NCBI GenBank assembly: GCA_937907395.1
Contig: CALCII010000011.1
Coordinates: 248,001 to 312,000 of the forward strand
Direction: 5' to 3'
Length of the DNA: 64,000 nucleotides
Origin: an uncultured Chitinophagaceae bacterium
Lineage (GTDB): Bacteria > Bacteroidota > Bacteroidia > Chitinophagales > Chitinophagaceae
The translations under genes and the position numbers were made by a program. Under the pieces are notes generated by a model that was not told where the DNA came from, ran no database searches, and saw nothing but the letters and a program-made list of their open reading frames with translations. Each line of letters opens with the position of its first letter. Position 1 is the stretch's first letter. Positions 1-8,744 of the stretch are shown here, piece by piece.

Positions 1-235
1 CGAAGTCTTTTGGAAAAACAATTTTTAACTGATTGTTTTCTACAGCAACAGATAAAGGTTCCGACAATTCACCGGTGCGTACATTGGCATCAATGCGGTC
101 CTGGTACTTTAATTCTGCTTCGTAGTAATCCTTTTCAACGAGATCAAAGTGTTCGTTGTTGGCTTTATATACGAGGAATAAAATTCCGGCAACAAAGGCT
201 AAATAGACAAATAAAATTTTGTATCCCCAATTCAT
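1..235 (-). CDS. ccoH: FixH/CcoH-like cbb3 oxidase assembly protein (partial)
   Basis: The gene runs off the left edge; its ATG is at 235. The visible N-terminus (MNWGYKILFVYLAFVAG) is one membrane helix, followed by a periplasmic stretch with the Y-E-A-E-L-K-Y-Q-D segment seen in Bacteroidota FixH proteins. FixH is a small membrane protein needed to assemble cbb3-type cytochrome oxidase, together with the copper transporter CcoI. It follows ccoG by 16 bases on the same strand, so it is the last visible gene of the cco operon. About 78 residues are visible of a family that is usually near 150. The call rests on position and the N-terminal pattern. Confidence 0.75.
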   Translation of the reverse strand, partial: MNWGYKILFVYLAFVAGILFLVYKANNEHFDLVEKDYYEAELKYQDRIDANVRTGELSEPLSVAVENNQLKIVFPKDF

Positions 236-251
236 AAAAAATGTTTTTTAT

Positions 252-1667
252 TTACATGGATGGTGCAAGAAAGGTGGCTTTACAGGTTTTAATCAGTTTT
301 CCATCTTCATAAACTCCAATTTTAATGGGCGTTTTTCTACGGCTGATTTCAGATGGCTTGAGTTTTACAAAGAAGCTGGTTTGGAAATACGATTCTTTCG
401 GAACTTTTATTTCCTGAATCATCTGTATTTCTCCTTTTATGTTTTCCAGTTTCAATACCAGTGGTACTTCTTTCCTTGTTTTGTTGGCCAGTTTCACATT
501 GTACAGGTTGCTCACTCTGCCATCAGGAAGTAACTGGAAGGTTTGTCCCTGTGAGCGTAAAATACGGGCATCCACATCGTCTCTTGTTACCAGCAATGTT
601 ACCAGTCCGCTGGCAAGCAGGGTTAACATAATGGAGTACAATACCATTCTCCAGGTAAATCTGGTCTTTTGCTTCAGTGCAATATTGTTTTCACTGGCAT
701 AGCGAATGAGGCCTTTGGGCTTGCCAATGCTGTCCATGATATGATCACAGGCATCAATACAAGCAGTACAGTTTACACATTCTAATTGTGTACCATTACG
801 AATGTCAATACCGGTTGGGCATACACGAACGCAGGCATTACAATCAATACAATCACCAGCGTTTGACACTTCTTCTTTTTTCTTTTTGCCACGGGGCTCG
901 CCACGCACATAATCGTACGCAACAACAATTGAATTCTTATCGAGCAGCACACCTTGTAAACGGCCGTAGGGACAAACCACAATACAAGCCTGTTCACGGA
1001 ACCAGTAGTAAACAAAAAAGAATACAGTGGTAAAACCAATGAGAGAAATGAATGTGCCAAAGTTTTTATCGATTCCTTCTGTTACCATCTTCATCACTTC
1101 ATCCATACTGATGAGGTAGGCCAGGAAGAAATTAGCAATCACAAAAGCAATGAGGTAGAATGCTGCCATTTTTGTAATCCGTTTGCGGATTTTTTCTGCA
1201 TTCCATGGCATTGCTTTCAGTTGCATTTGTTTGTTGGCGTCTCCATCAATCAGGTATTCCACTTTACGGAATACCATTTCCATGAAGTTGGTTTGCGGAC
1301 AAACCCATCCGCAAAACAAACGGCCAAATGCAACGGTGAACAGAATGATAAATACAATAAAAGTGAGAAGGCCAATCGCAAAAATGAAAAAGTCCTGGGG
1401 CCAGAATATTTTACCAAAGATGATGAACTTCCGGTCCAGCACATTAAACATCAGTAATGGCTCCCCACCTACTTTAATAAAAGGAACAGCAAAAAACACA
1501 AGCAGGAACACCAAACTGGTAAGTGTACGCAGCGTATAATATTTGCCGGATGGTTTTTTAGGAAAAATAAATTTTCTGTGACCCTGTTTATCAATAGTGG
1601 CAACACTATCTCTGAAGGACTGATCCAGGCTGTATATCTTTTCCTCGGGCGTCATTTGTTCGTTCAT
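252..1667 (-). CDS. ccoG: Cytochrome c oxidase accessory protein CcoG (FixG/RdxA)
   Basis: 471 residues, the usual length. CcoG is a membrane iron-sulfur protein that takes part in copper handling during cbb3 oxidase maturation. The N-terminal half carries several membrane helices with two short cysteine motifs (CGWVCPQ and CIVVCPYG). A ferredoxin-like block follows with CIDCNACVRVCP and CVNCTACIDAC, enough cysteines for two 4Fe-4S clusters. One more helix and an immunoglobulin-like periplasmic domain complete the protein, as in the family. It lies 41 bases after ccoP and 16 before ccoH on the same strand. The ATG at 1667 gives the expected cytoplasmic start (MNEQMTPEEKIYSL). Confidence 0.95.
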   Translation of the reverse strand: MNEQMTPEEKIYSLDQSFRDSVATIDKQGHRKFIFPKKPSGKYYTLRTLTSLVFLLVFFAVPFIKVGGEPLLMFNVLDRKFIIFGKIFWPQDFFIFAIGLLTFIVFIILFTVAFGRLFCGWVCPQTNFMEMVFRKVEYLIDGDANKQMQLKAMPWNAEKIRKRITKMAAFYLIAFVIANFFLAYLISMDEVMKMVTEGIDKNFGTFISLIGFTTVFFFVYYWFREQACIVVCPYGRLQGVLLDKNSIVVAYDYVRGEPRGKKKKEEVSNAGDCIDCNACVRVCPTGIDIRNGTQLECVNCTACIDACDHIMDSIGKPKGLIRYASENNIALKQKTRFTWRMVLYSIMLTLLASGLVTLLVTRDDVDARILRSQGQTFQLLPDGRVSNLYNVKLANKTRKEVPLVLKLENIKGEIQMIQEIKVPKESYFQTSFFVKLKPSEISRRKTPIKIGVYEDGKLIKTCKATFLAPSM

Positions 1668-1708
1668 ATACTTACTATTAATAAACAGGGTTACAGATAA
1701 AAATTTTC

Positions 1709-2890
1709 TTATTTGGTTGCAGGAGCAGCAATGCTGTCCTTAGGTGCAGTGGCCGAAGTGTCTTTTGCCGGGCCGGCTTCACCTTCTTTATACAAATCTC
1801 CCTGGGGAGCTTTACCATTAGCAGGGTTGGTACCGTGTAATGATTTTACAAAACTGGCTAACTGCTGAATCTGTTTGGGAGAAAACTGCGATTGCCAGGA
1901 TTGCATGCCCTTATCAGGATATCCGTATTTGATTGTTTTGAATACATCTTTGATGTTACCACCATGTATCCAGTAATCATCTGTAAGATTAGGTCCCACA
2001 CCACCTTCACCTTTTTGTCCGTGACAGGCAACACAGGTTTTGGCATATAATTCTTTACCAGCATCTACACCAGCGGCTTCAGCCATAGTAACTGTGTTTT
2101 CATCCACATTATCTTTTGCCTTGGCCATGTAAGCAGCAATTTGCTCCTGTGCATTTTTCATTTCAGTTGCATATTCCTGTTCAGGAGAAGGGCCTGCACC
2201 CATTACATGGAAACGAAGAAGGTAAATAACAGCCAAAACGATGGTGATGTAAAAACCATACTTCCACCATGGTGGCAAAGCGTTATCCAGTTCGTGAATA
2301 CCATCGTAGTCGTGATCCAGCATCACATCGGCTTCTTTCTCGGCTGCCTTTGTAAAGAATTTTTTGTCGAGATAATGCCAGGTGCGCATAAGAGAACCTT
2401 CTTTCTGTGCTTTTTCTTCTTCCGGAGTTACAGCGGTTGAAGAGGAAGGAAGGAGTTCTTTGTGTAAACGCTGAATGTTAAACACTAGAATGAAAATGAC
2501 AATAAACTCTGTAAGGATTACAGCAGCCAGCAACCAGAAACTGGTGGCTGAAAGTCCGCCGTAATTGAAAGTGGAAGCAGCGGGTGTTGCCGTTGTGGCT
2601 GCATCCTGGGCAAATGTACCAACAGAAAGGAGCAACAGTGTTACAATCATGGCCACTGCTTTTCCTGCAGTTGAGTTTTTGTGTTTAACGAGTACCTGCC
2701 TGGCAAACATGGTCATGATGTTGCTGAGTCCCCAGATCACCAGAACGAGGATAACGGCAACAACAGCCATGAAAATTTCAAGGAAATTTGACTGCTCCTG
2801 CGGTGCGGCGGCTGTTGTGGCAGCATCTTGTGCATGCAACAAGGTGCTGAAGAGCAAACCAACCGGCAACAGTGATAAAATACGTTTCAT
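1709..2890 (-). CDS. ccoP: cbb3-type cytochrome c oxidase subunit III (CcoP), single haem
   Basis: About 393 residues from the ATG at 2890; an ATG 15 bases upstream is also in frame. CcoP passes electrons from soluble cytochrome c to the oxidase. Only one haem-binding site is visible (CVACH, about residue 293), in a C-terminal cytochrome c domain with downstream Met candidates, whereas proteobacterial CcoP has two. Bacteroidota CcoP proteins are commonly single-haem. Odd feature: the N-terminus has a signal-peptide-like helix ending AQDAATTA, and about 70 residues later a second hydrophobic stretch also ends AQDAATTA, as if this segment had been duplicated. A further membrane helix follows before the cytochrome domain. 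Operon member between ccoQ and ccoG. Confidence 0.93.
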   Translation of the reverse strand: MKRILSLLPVGLLFSTLLHAQDAATTAAAPQEQSNFLEIFMAVVAVILVLVIWGLSNIMTMFARQVLVKHKNSTAGKAVAMIVTLLLLSVGTFAQDAATTATPAASTFNYGGLSATSFWLLAAVILTEFIVIFILVFNIQRLHKELLPSSSTAVTPEEEKAQKEGSLMRTWHYLDKKFFTKAAEKEADVMLDHDYDGIHELDNALPPWWKYGFYITIVLAVIYLLRFHVMGAGPSPEQEYATEMKNAQEQIAAYMAKAKDNVDENTVTMAEAAGVDAGKELYAKTCVACHGQKGEGGVGPNLTDDYWIHGGNIKDVFKTIKYGYPDKGMQSWQSQFSPKQIQQLASFVKSLHGTNPANGKAPQGDLYKEGEAGPAKDTSATAPKDSIAAPATK

Positions 2891-2923
2891 ATTATTTATT
2901 TGCATTTCGGTTAATGATGGTTG

Positions 2924-3091
2924 TTAGGGTTCCAGCGGAAGTTTTTCCATATCACTGATCTCTGTCTTATTTATGCCCTTCACATACCACAGTACACCCA
3001 TGAAGAAAGCGAAGAAAATGATCAGGGAAATAATGGGATAGATCGAAACATGATCCATCGTTTCCGCATATTTTTTTATAAACTTGAACAT
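2924..3091 (-). CDS. ccoQ: CcoQ-like small cbb3 oxidase subunit
   Basis: 55 residues (MFKFIKKYAETMDHVSIYP then one membrane helix and a short acidic tail ending KLPLEP). The gene sits 5 bases after ccoNO and 33 before ccoP on the same strand, exactly where ccoQ lies in cbb3 operons. CcoQ is a one-helix subunit that stabilises the complex. The start at 3091 and stop at 2924 give a clean reading frame of 56 codons. Identification is by size, single helix and position, since the family is poorly conserved in sequence. Confidence 0.82.
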   Translation of the reverse strand: MFKFIKKYAETMDHVSIYPIISLIIFFAFFMGVLWYVKGINKTEISDMEKLPLEP

Positions 3092-3096
3092 ACCTC

Positions 3097-5235
3097 TTAT
3101 TGATTGTTGTTAGCTTCTTTTGATTTGCTGATGTCAACACCCAAACGCTGCATATAAGCAATCACCGCAATTACTTCCTTGGTAGGAGCTACGGTAATTT
3201 TATCATTTTTCAACACAGTGCTGATTTCTGTTGCCTGTTTCATCAGATCCTGGTTGGCAATGAGGTCATATCCTGCAGGATATGGTACACCCAATGTTTG
3301 CATGGCCCTGATTTTGGCAGGTGTGGTTATTGTGTCAAGTTCATTATCAATAAAGAAGGAATAAGATGGCATCACAGAACCGGTTGAAATGGCAGATGGC
3401 TCATCAAAGTGATTGTAGTGCCATGCATGCGATTTTTTGTTGTTACCAACACCTTCTCTGGAAAGATCCGGACCGGTACGTTTAGAACCCCATTGGAACG
3501 GATGGTCATATACATATTCACCGGCTTTTCCATATTCACCATAACGTTCTGTTTCGCTACGGAACGGACGAACCATTTGTGAGTGACATACATAACATCC
3601 TTCACGAATGTAAATGTCTCTTCCCTGCAGTTCCAGTGGTGTATATGGTTTCACACTGGCAATGGTGGGAACATTGGATTTGATGAGGAATGTAGGAACA
3701 AGCTCCACAATACCACCAATCAGGATCACGATCAACGCAGTCACCAGCAAAGGCCAGGGTTTGCGTTCAATCCAACGATGCCAGTGTTCGCCGGCATGTT
3801 TGTGATATTCAGATTCAAGAGCAGGAGCTTCTGCATCTTCGTTCGCAAGCAATGAACCTTTTGCAATGGTTTTGAACAGGTTAAACAGCATTACCACAGC
3901 ACCTGTAAGGAATAACAATCCACCCAATGCACGAATGGCAAAGAAGGGTTGCAGGTAAGTAACTGTTTCGAGGAACTGGTATTTCAACTGACCACTTTCT
4001 GTAAACTGCTTCCACATACTTGCCTGTGTCCAGCCAGCCCAATACATAGGAACGGCCCAGAACACGATACCAAGTGTACCGGCCCAGAAGTGGAAGTTTG
4101 CCAGTTTCTTGCTGTACAGTTCTGTACGGAAGATTCTGGGAACCAGCCAGTAAAGAATACCAAATGTGAGCATACCATTCCAGCCCAAACCGCCTACGTG
4201 CACGTGGGCAACTGTCCAGTCTGTGAAGTGGCTGATTGCATTGATGGTTTTCAAACTCAGCATCGGTCCTTCAAATGTGGCCATACCGTAAGCTGTTACG
4301 GCAACCACCATGAATTTCAGGATCACATCTTCTCTTACTTTATCCCAGGCACCACGCAGTGTCAACAAACCGTTGATCATACCACCCCAGCTTGGGAAAA
4401 TGAGCATAACGCTGAATACGATACCCAGACTTTGTGCCCAGTTTGGCAATGCAGTGTACAGCAGGTGGTGCGGACCAGCCCAGATGTACAGGAAGATCAA
4501 TGCCCAGAAGTGAATGATAGACAAGCGATAAGAGTAAACAGGACGATTAGCAGCCTTAGGCATGAAGTAATACATCAAACCCAGATAGGGTGTGGTGAGG
4601 AAAAATGCCACCGCATTGTGGCCATACCACCACTGTACCAGTGCATCCTGTACACCGGCATACCAGCTGTAACTTTTGAACAAACTAACGGGAAGTTCAA
4701 AAGAGTTTACCAGGTGCAGCACCGCTACCGTTACAAACGTAGCAATGTAGAACCAAACAGCCACATACAGGTGGCGCTCTCTTCTTTTGATGATAGTACC
4801 AAACATGTTGATACCAAATACCACCCAGATAAGGGTAATGGCGATGTCAATTGGCCACTCCAGCTCTGCATATTCTTTAGCAGTGCTGATACCGAGGGGA
4901 AGGGTGATGGCTGCAGCCACGATAATGAGCTGCCAACCCCAGAAATGGATTTTGCTGAGAGCGTCACTGAACATGCGGGCCTTTAACAGGCGCTGCAATG
5001 AGTAATAAACACCCATGAAAATACCATTACCAACGAAGGCAAAAATGACAGCGTTGGTATGCAGTGGGCGAAGCCGTCCGAAGTTGAACCACGGACCAAT
5101 GTTCAGTTCCTTTGGAAACACCAGTTGCAGTGCTATCCATAAACCTACCAGCATCCCCACGACACCCCATATGATGGTGGCGATGGCGAAGTTGCGTACA
5201 ATCTTGTTGTCGTACTGAAAACGTTCTACTTGCAT
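3097..5235 (-). CDS. ccoNO: Fused cbb3-type cytochrome c oxidase subunits I and II (CcoN-CcoO)
   Basis: 712 residues. The first ~480 form CcoN, the catalytic subunit reducing oxygen at the haem b3-CuB centre. Metal-binding histidines are visible in RPLHTN, WWYGHNAVAFF, GPHHLLY and AHVHVGGLGWNG. After a linker and a membrane helix the remainder is CcoO, a membrane-anchored cytochrome c with haem site CYVCH, the typical QMVRPFRSE and TGPDLSR motifs, and a likely Met ligand in GSVMPSY. Subunits I and II are separate genes in Proteobacteria and commonly fused in Bacteroidota. It follows ccoS by 30 bases. The enzyme is a high-affinity terminal oxidase for low oxygen. Confidence 0.97.
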   Translation of the reverse strand: MQVERFQYDNKIVRNFAIATIIWGVVGMLVGLWIALQLVFPKELNIGPWFNFGRLRPLHTNAVIFAFVGNGIFMGVYYSLQRLLKARMFSDALSKIHFWGWQLIIVAAAITLPLGISTAKEYAELEWPIDIAITLIWVVFGINMFGTIIKRRERHLYVAVWFYIATFVTVAVLHLVNSFELPVSLFKSYSWYAGVQDALVQWWYGHNAVAFFLTTPYLGLMYYFMPKAANRPVYSYRLSIIHFWALIFLYIWAGPHHLLYTALPNWAQSLGIVFSVMLIFPSWGGMINGLLTLRGAWDKVREDVILKFMVVAVTAYGMATFEGPMLSLKTINAISHFTDWTVAHVHVGGLGWNGMLTFGILYWLVPRIFRTELYSKKLANFHFWAGTLGIVFWAVPMYWAGWTQASMWKQFTESGQLKYQFLETVTYLQPFFAIRALGGLLFLTGAVVMLFNLFKTIAKGSLLANEDAEAPALESEYHKHAGEHWHRWIERKPWPLLVTALIVILIGGIVELVPTFLIKSNVPTIASVKPYTPLELQGRDIYIREGCYVCHSQMVRPFRSETERYGEYGKAGEYVYDHPFQWGSKRTGPDLSREGVGNNKKSHAWHYNHFDEPSAISTGSVMPSYSFFIDNELDTITTPAKIRAMQTLGVPYPAGYDLIANQDLMKQATEISTVLKNDKITVAPTKEVIAVIAYMQRLGVDISKSKEANNNQ

Positions 5236-5265
5236 TGTTTTTGGTTTGTATTAAGGGTTAAAGAA

Positions 5266-5421
5266 TCAAGACTTTTGAGAGGGTTTGTCGTCAAATAACA
5301 TTCTGACGGAGGGAGTATAGTCGTCATCGTACTGACCATCTTTTACACTCCAAAGAAAAGCAGCCAGGAATCCCCCGGCGACAAGAATACTTACTGCAAT
5401 CAGGACAATAATTACACTCAT
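5266..5421 (-). CDS. ccoS: cbb3 oxidase maturation protein CcoS
   Basis: 51 residues from the ATG at 5421 to the stop at 5266. The sequence opens with one membrane helix (MSVIIVLIAVSILVAGGFLA), followed by FLWSVKDGQYDDDYTP, close to the FxWAxxxGQFDD signature of CcoS. CcoS is needed for cofactor insertion into CcoN. It is the first gene of the cco operon here. The copper transporter ccoI, which often precedes ccoS, is not present: the next gene upstream is divergent and unrelated. Confidence 0.9.
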   Translation of the reverse strand: MSVIIVLIAVSILVAGGFLAAFLWSVKDGQYDDDYTPSVRMLFDDKPSQKS

Positions 5422-5441
5422 ATTTCTGGTAATAAGTGGGG

Positions 5442-5472
5442 CAAAACTATCTTGTACCCTTTTTTTGTGAAA
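5442..5472 (-). promoter_or_regulatory. Probable promoter of the cco operon
   Basis: Read on the minus strand, TAGTTTTG (5449-5442) matches the Bacteroidota -7 box TAnnTTTG. TTTC (5472-5469), one base off the -33 consensus TTTG, lies 19 bases upstream. The predicted start is near 5436, leaving a leader of about 15 bases before ccoS. No convincing FNR-type palindrome was seen beside it. Confidence 0.45.
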
Positions 5473-5689
5473 TGAGAAGCATCAAGGGGGCGGATGATGA
5501 TTGTCAGCTAAATGTCATTTGTGTGTGTTTTATCACGGATACCGCAGGTAAAAGTCACCCCATTTTTAGTGGGCATGAAAGCCCTCCCGTATCGAAGTTT
5601 TCAACAATCTGCCGTTTATCCCAAAACTGTCATCCACTATTGTTGATTTTTTTAAATTGAAACGTCAAACAACAATCAAAAACTGCAAC

Positions 5690-8600
5690 ATGAGAAGAAT
5701 CTTACTACTCTGTTGGTGTTTGCTGGCAGCAGCAATCATCAACGCACAGGAAACCTTTCCTGTAAACGGTGTGGCCGATACCCGGACACGAACGTATGCT
5801 TTCACCAATGCCACCATTGTTAAAGATGCAGCCACAACGCTCAACGGCGCTACGTTGCTCATCAGAGATGGGAAAATCATTGGCGTCGGAACTTCAGTTT
5901 CTGTACCTGCCGATGCTGTGGTGATCGACTGCAGGGGCAAATTCATCTACCCCTCGTTTATTGACATCTATGCCGACTATGGCATCCCGGCTGTTCAACG
6001 CCAACCGGGCGGCTTCAATTTCAATGCCCCGGTTCAGTTTACATCCAACCAGAAAGGTCCGTTTGGATGGAACCAGGCCATCCGTTCCGATGTAAATGCT
6101 GCCAGCCTCTTTGCGGTGGATGATGCAAAGGCCAAACAGTGGAGAGATATGGGCTTTGGTACTGCGCTTGTGCATCAGCGTGATGGGATTGCCCGGGGCA
6201 CTGGTATGGTAGTCACTTTTGCCAACAACCGTGAAAACTTTGTGGTACTCAAAGACAAAGCATCTGCTCATTACTCCTTCAGCAAAGGAGCTTCCACACA
6301 AGCCTACCCCGGCTCACTCATGGGTAGCATTGCCTTGCTTCGTCAAACCTATCTCGATGCAAATTGGTATAAAACCAATCCCTCTGCAGAAGGAATCAAC
6401 CTTACGTTGAAAAACTGGAATGATAACCAGAACCTGCCGCAAATATTTGAAGCCAATGATAAATGGAACGTGGTTCGAGCCGATCGGATTGGCGATGAAT
6501 TTGGAGTACAGTATATCCTGAAAGCAGGCGGAAATGAGTATCAGCGTATCAATGAAATGCTGGCAACAAAGGGCACGTTCATTCTGCCGCTCAATTTTCC
6601 GCAAGCCATGGATGTGGAAGACCCTAATGATGCCCGTTATGTTTCTCTTGCCGACATGAAGCATTGGGAAATGGCTCCGGCCAACGCAGCTATGTTTGAA
6701 AAAGCCGGAATACCATTCTGCCTCACCACTTCCGATCTCCGTGATCCCAAACAGTTCTGGGCCAATCTGCGCAAAGCCATCGATTATGGTTTGTCTGAAA
6801 CCAAAGCTTTTGAAGCCTTAACCAGTATTCCTGCAACAGTATTAGGCATCTACGATCGTGTGGGTAGTATTGAAACCGGCAAGATTGCCAACTTTGTAAT
6901 TACCAACGGAAATATCTTCAACGAAAAAACCAGCATTCTTCAAAACTGGATTCAAGGTGAAAAGTATGGTGTAAAAGAAGATATGTGGATGGAGATAAAA
7001 GGTTCTTATACATTGGTGGTAAATACACCCGGCGCACCTAAAACCTTTACAGTTGATGTGAAAAACAACAGCACGGCCAGTGTGATAGGAAAGGATACAC
7101 TTACCGGACGATTTACTTATGATGGAAAACAGGTGAAACTGAATTTCCCGGAATCAAAAGGAAGCAGAAACCAGATCCGCCTCAGCGGAATTTCCAACGG
7201 AACCACATGGAGCGGATTGGGCGATGATGCAGCGGGTAACCGGTTTACATGGACAGCTGTTTATAATAAAGAAATCGAAACCAAGGCCGATAGCGTTAGG
7301 CCAAAACGCAAACCGGAGTTAGGAAAAATCACCTATCCGTTCAACGGGTACGGATGGGAAGAAATGCCCAAACAGGAAACGATACTCATCAAAAACGCAA
7401 CTGTATGGACTAATGAAAAAGAAGGCAAACTGCTGAACACAGATGTGCTGGTGAAGAATGGAAAAATTGCAGCAGTTGGTAAAAATCTTTCAGAACCCGG
7501 TGCACGTATTATTGATGGAACAAACATGCATCTCACACCGGGTATCATTGATGAGCACTCACATATTGCAGCAGCTTCAATCAACGAAGGCGGACAAAGT
7601 GTAACTTCTGAAGTGCGGATTGCCGACAACCTGAATCCTGATGATATTAATATTTACCGTCAGCTCAGCGGCGGGGTTACATCTTCTCATATTCTGCATG
7701 GATCGGCAAACACGATTGGCGGACAAACACAGTTGATCAAATTGCGCTGGGGAGGTAACGCCGAGATGCTCAAATTTGAGGGAGCACCCGGTTTCATCAA
7801 ATTTGCATTGGGTGAAAACGTAAAACGTTCCAGTGCCCAGCAAAACAACCGCTTCCCCGATACAAGAATGGGTGTTGACCAGGTATTGATGGATGCGTTT
7901 ACACGTGCCCGTGACTATGAAGCAGCCTGGAAGAAATACGAAGACGAAAAGAAAAAAAATACAAAAGCAGTGGCACCACGCCGTGACCTTGAGTTGGATG
8001 CATTGGTGGAAATCATCAACAAAAGGCGCTTCATCACCTGTCACTCTTATGTGCAAAGCGAAATCACAGACATGATCCGTGTGGCAGAAAAATTCGGTTT
8101 CACACTTAATACTTTCACTCACATTCTTGAAGGATATAAAGTGGCCGATAAAATGAAACAACACGGTTCTTATGCATCCACCTTCAGTGACTGGTGGATT
8201 TATAAAATGGAAGTAGTAGATGCAATTCCTTACAACGCTACTATCATGCAACGGGCAGGGCTTACTGTGGCTATTAATTCCGATGATGCAGAAATGGCAC
8301 GTCGGCTCAACCAGGAAGCAGCTAAAAGTGTGAAGTATGGCGGCATGTCAGAGGAAGAAGCGTTGAAAATGGTTACACTCAATCCGGCAATCATGTTGCA
8401 TATTGAAGATAAAGTGGGCAGCATTCGTGTAGGTAAAGATGCCGACCTGGTATTGTGGAGTGATAACCCACTCAGTATTTATGCAATGGCCATGAAAACA
8501 ATTGTAGATGGTATTGTATACTATGACCGTGAAAAAGACGTGCAGCTTCGTTTACAGATTGCCAAAGAAAGAGCCCGCCTCTTTTCAAAAATGACGGGTG

Positions 8601-8734
8601 AGAAAAGAATGGGAATGCCAACGGTTCCGTTTGCTCCTACAATGGAAATCATGCACACCTGCAGTGAGCACAATCACAAACACGGTTTGTTTGTTGTGGA
8701 TGCAGATCAGTACACAGAAAGCAGTAACCAGTAA
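5690..8734 (+). CDS. Secreted tandem amidohydrolase-family protein
   Basis: 1014 residues from the ATG at 5690 (MRRILLLCWCLLAAAIINAQ is a clean signal peptide); an in-frame TTG upstream only adds a non-hydrophobic extension. There are two imidazolonepropionase-like amidohydrolase units. The first (to about residue 430) has the family frame (LIRDGKIIGVG, then SIETGKIANFVI), but the metal-binding HxH is replaced by IDIYADYG, so it is probably inactive. After a beta-rich middle segment, the second unit begins near residue 570 and keeps GIIDEHSH, a conserved TCHSY histidine and the C-terminal VGSIRVGKDADLVLW. Substrate unknown; peptides or cyclic amides are possible from the family. It is 10 bases from the next amidohydrolase-like gene and presumably co-transcribed. 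Confidence 0.9.
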   Translation: MRRILLLCWCLLAAAIINAQETFPVNGVADTRTRTYAFTNATIVKDAATTLNGATLLIRDGKIIGVGTSVSVPADAVVIDCRGKFIYPSFIDIYADYGIPAVQRQPGGFNFNAPVQFTSNQKGPFGWNQAIRSDVNAASLFAVDDAKAKQWRDMGFGTALVHQRDGIARGTGMVVTFANNRENFVVLKDKASAHYSFSKGASTQAYPGSLMGSIALLRQTYLDANWYKTNPSAEGINLTLKNWNDNQNLPQIFEANDKWNVVRADRIGDEFGVQYILKAGGNEYQRINEMLATKGTFILPLNFPQAMDVEDPNDARYVSLADMKHWEMAPANAAMFEKAGIPFCLTTSDLRDPKQFWANLRKAIDYGLSETKAFEALTSIPATVLGIYDRVGSIETGKIANFVITNGNIFNEKTSILQNWIQGEKYGVKEDMWMEIKGSYTLVVNTPGAPKTFTVDVKNNSTASVIGKDTLTGRFTYDGKQVKLNFPESKGSRNQIRLSGISNGTTWSGLGDDAAGNRFTWTAVYNKEIETKADSVRPKRKPELGKITYPFNGYGWEEMPKQETILIKNATVWTNEKEGKLLNTDVLVKNGKIAAVGKNLSEPGARIIDGTNMHLTPGIIDEHSHIAAASINEGGQSVTSEVRIADNLNPDDINIYRQLSGGVTSSHILHGSANTIGGQTQLIKLRWGGNAEMLKFEGAPGFIKFALGENVKRSSAQQNNRFPDTRMGVDQVLMDAFTRARDYEAAWKKYEDEKKKNTKAVAPRRDLELDALVEIINKRRFITCHSYVQSEITDMIRVAEKFGFTLNTFTHILEGYKVADKMKQHGSYASTFSDWWIYKMEVVDAIPYNATIMQRAGLTVAINSDDAEMARRLNQEAAKSVKYGGMSEEEALKMVTLNPAIMLHIEDKVGSIRVGKDADLVLWSDNPLSIYAMAMKTIVDGIVYYDREKDVQLRLQIAKERARLFSKMTGEKRMGMPTVPFAPTMEIMHTCSEHNHKHGLFVVDADQYTESSNQ

Positions 8735-8744
8735 AAATTTAGAA

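Noticed and set aside
782..1060. 92-codon minus frame within ccoG
   Set aside because: Overlaps ccoG on the same strand in another frame and lacks the cysteine motifs; ccoG is certain.
3949..4986. 345-codon open frame on the plus strand
   Set aside because: Lies wholly antisense to ccoNO; the translation is rich in His, Gln and Cys without any domain, and ccoNO is certain.
5421..5660. FNR-type TTGATnnnnATCAA site upstream of the cco operon
   Set aside because: No sequence with both half-sites at proper spacing was found; TTGATTTTTTTAAATTGAA is too divergent.
7577..8251. 224-codon frame on the minus strand
   Set aside because: Antisense to the active half of the tandem amidohydrolase, with no recognisable motif.
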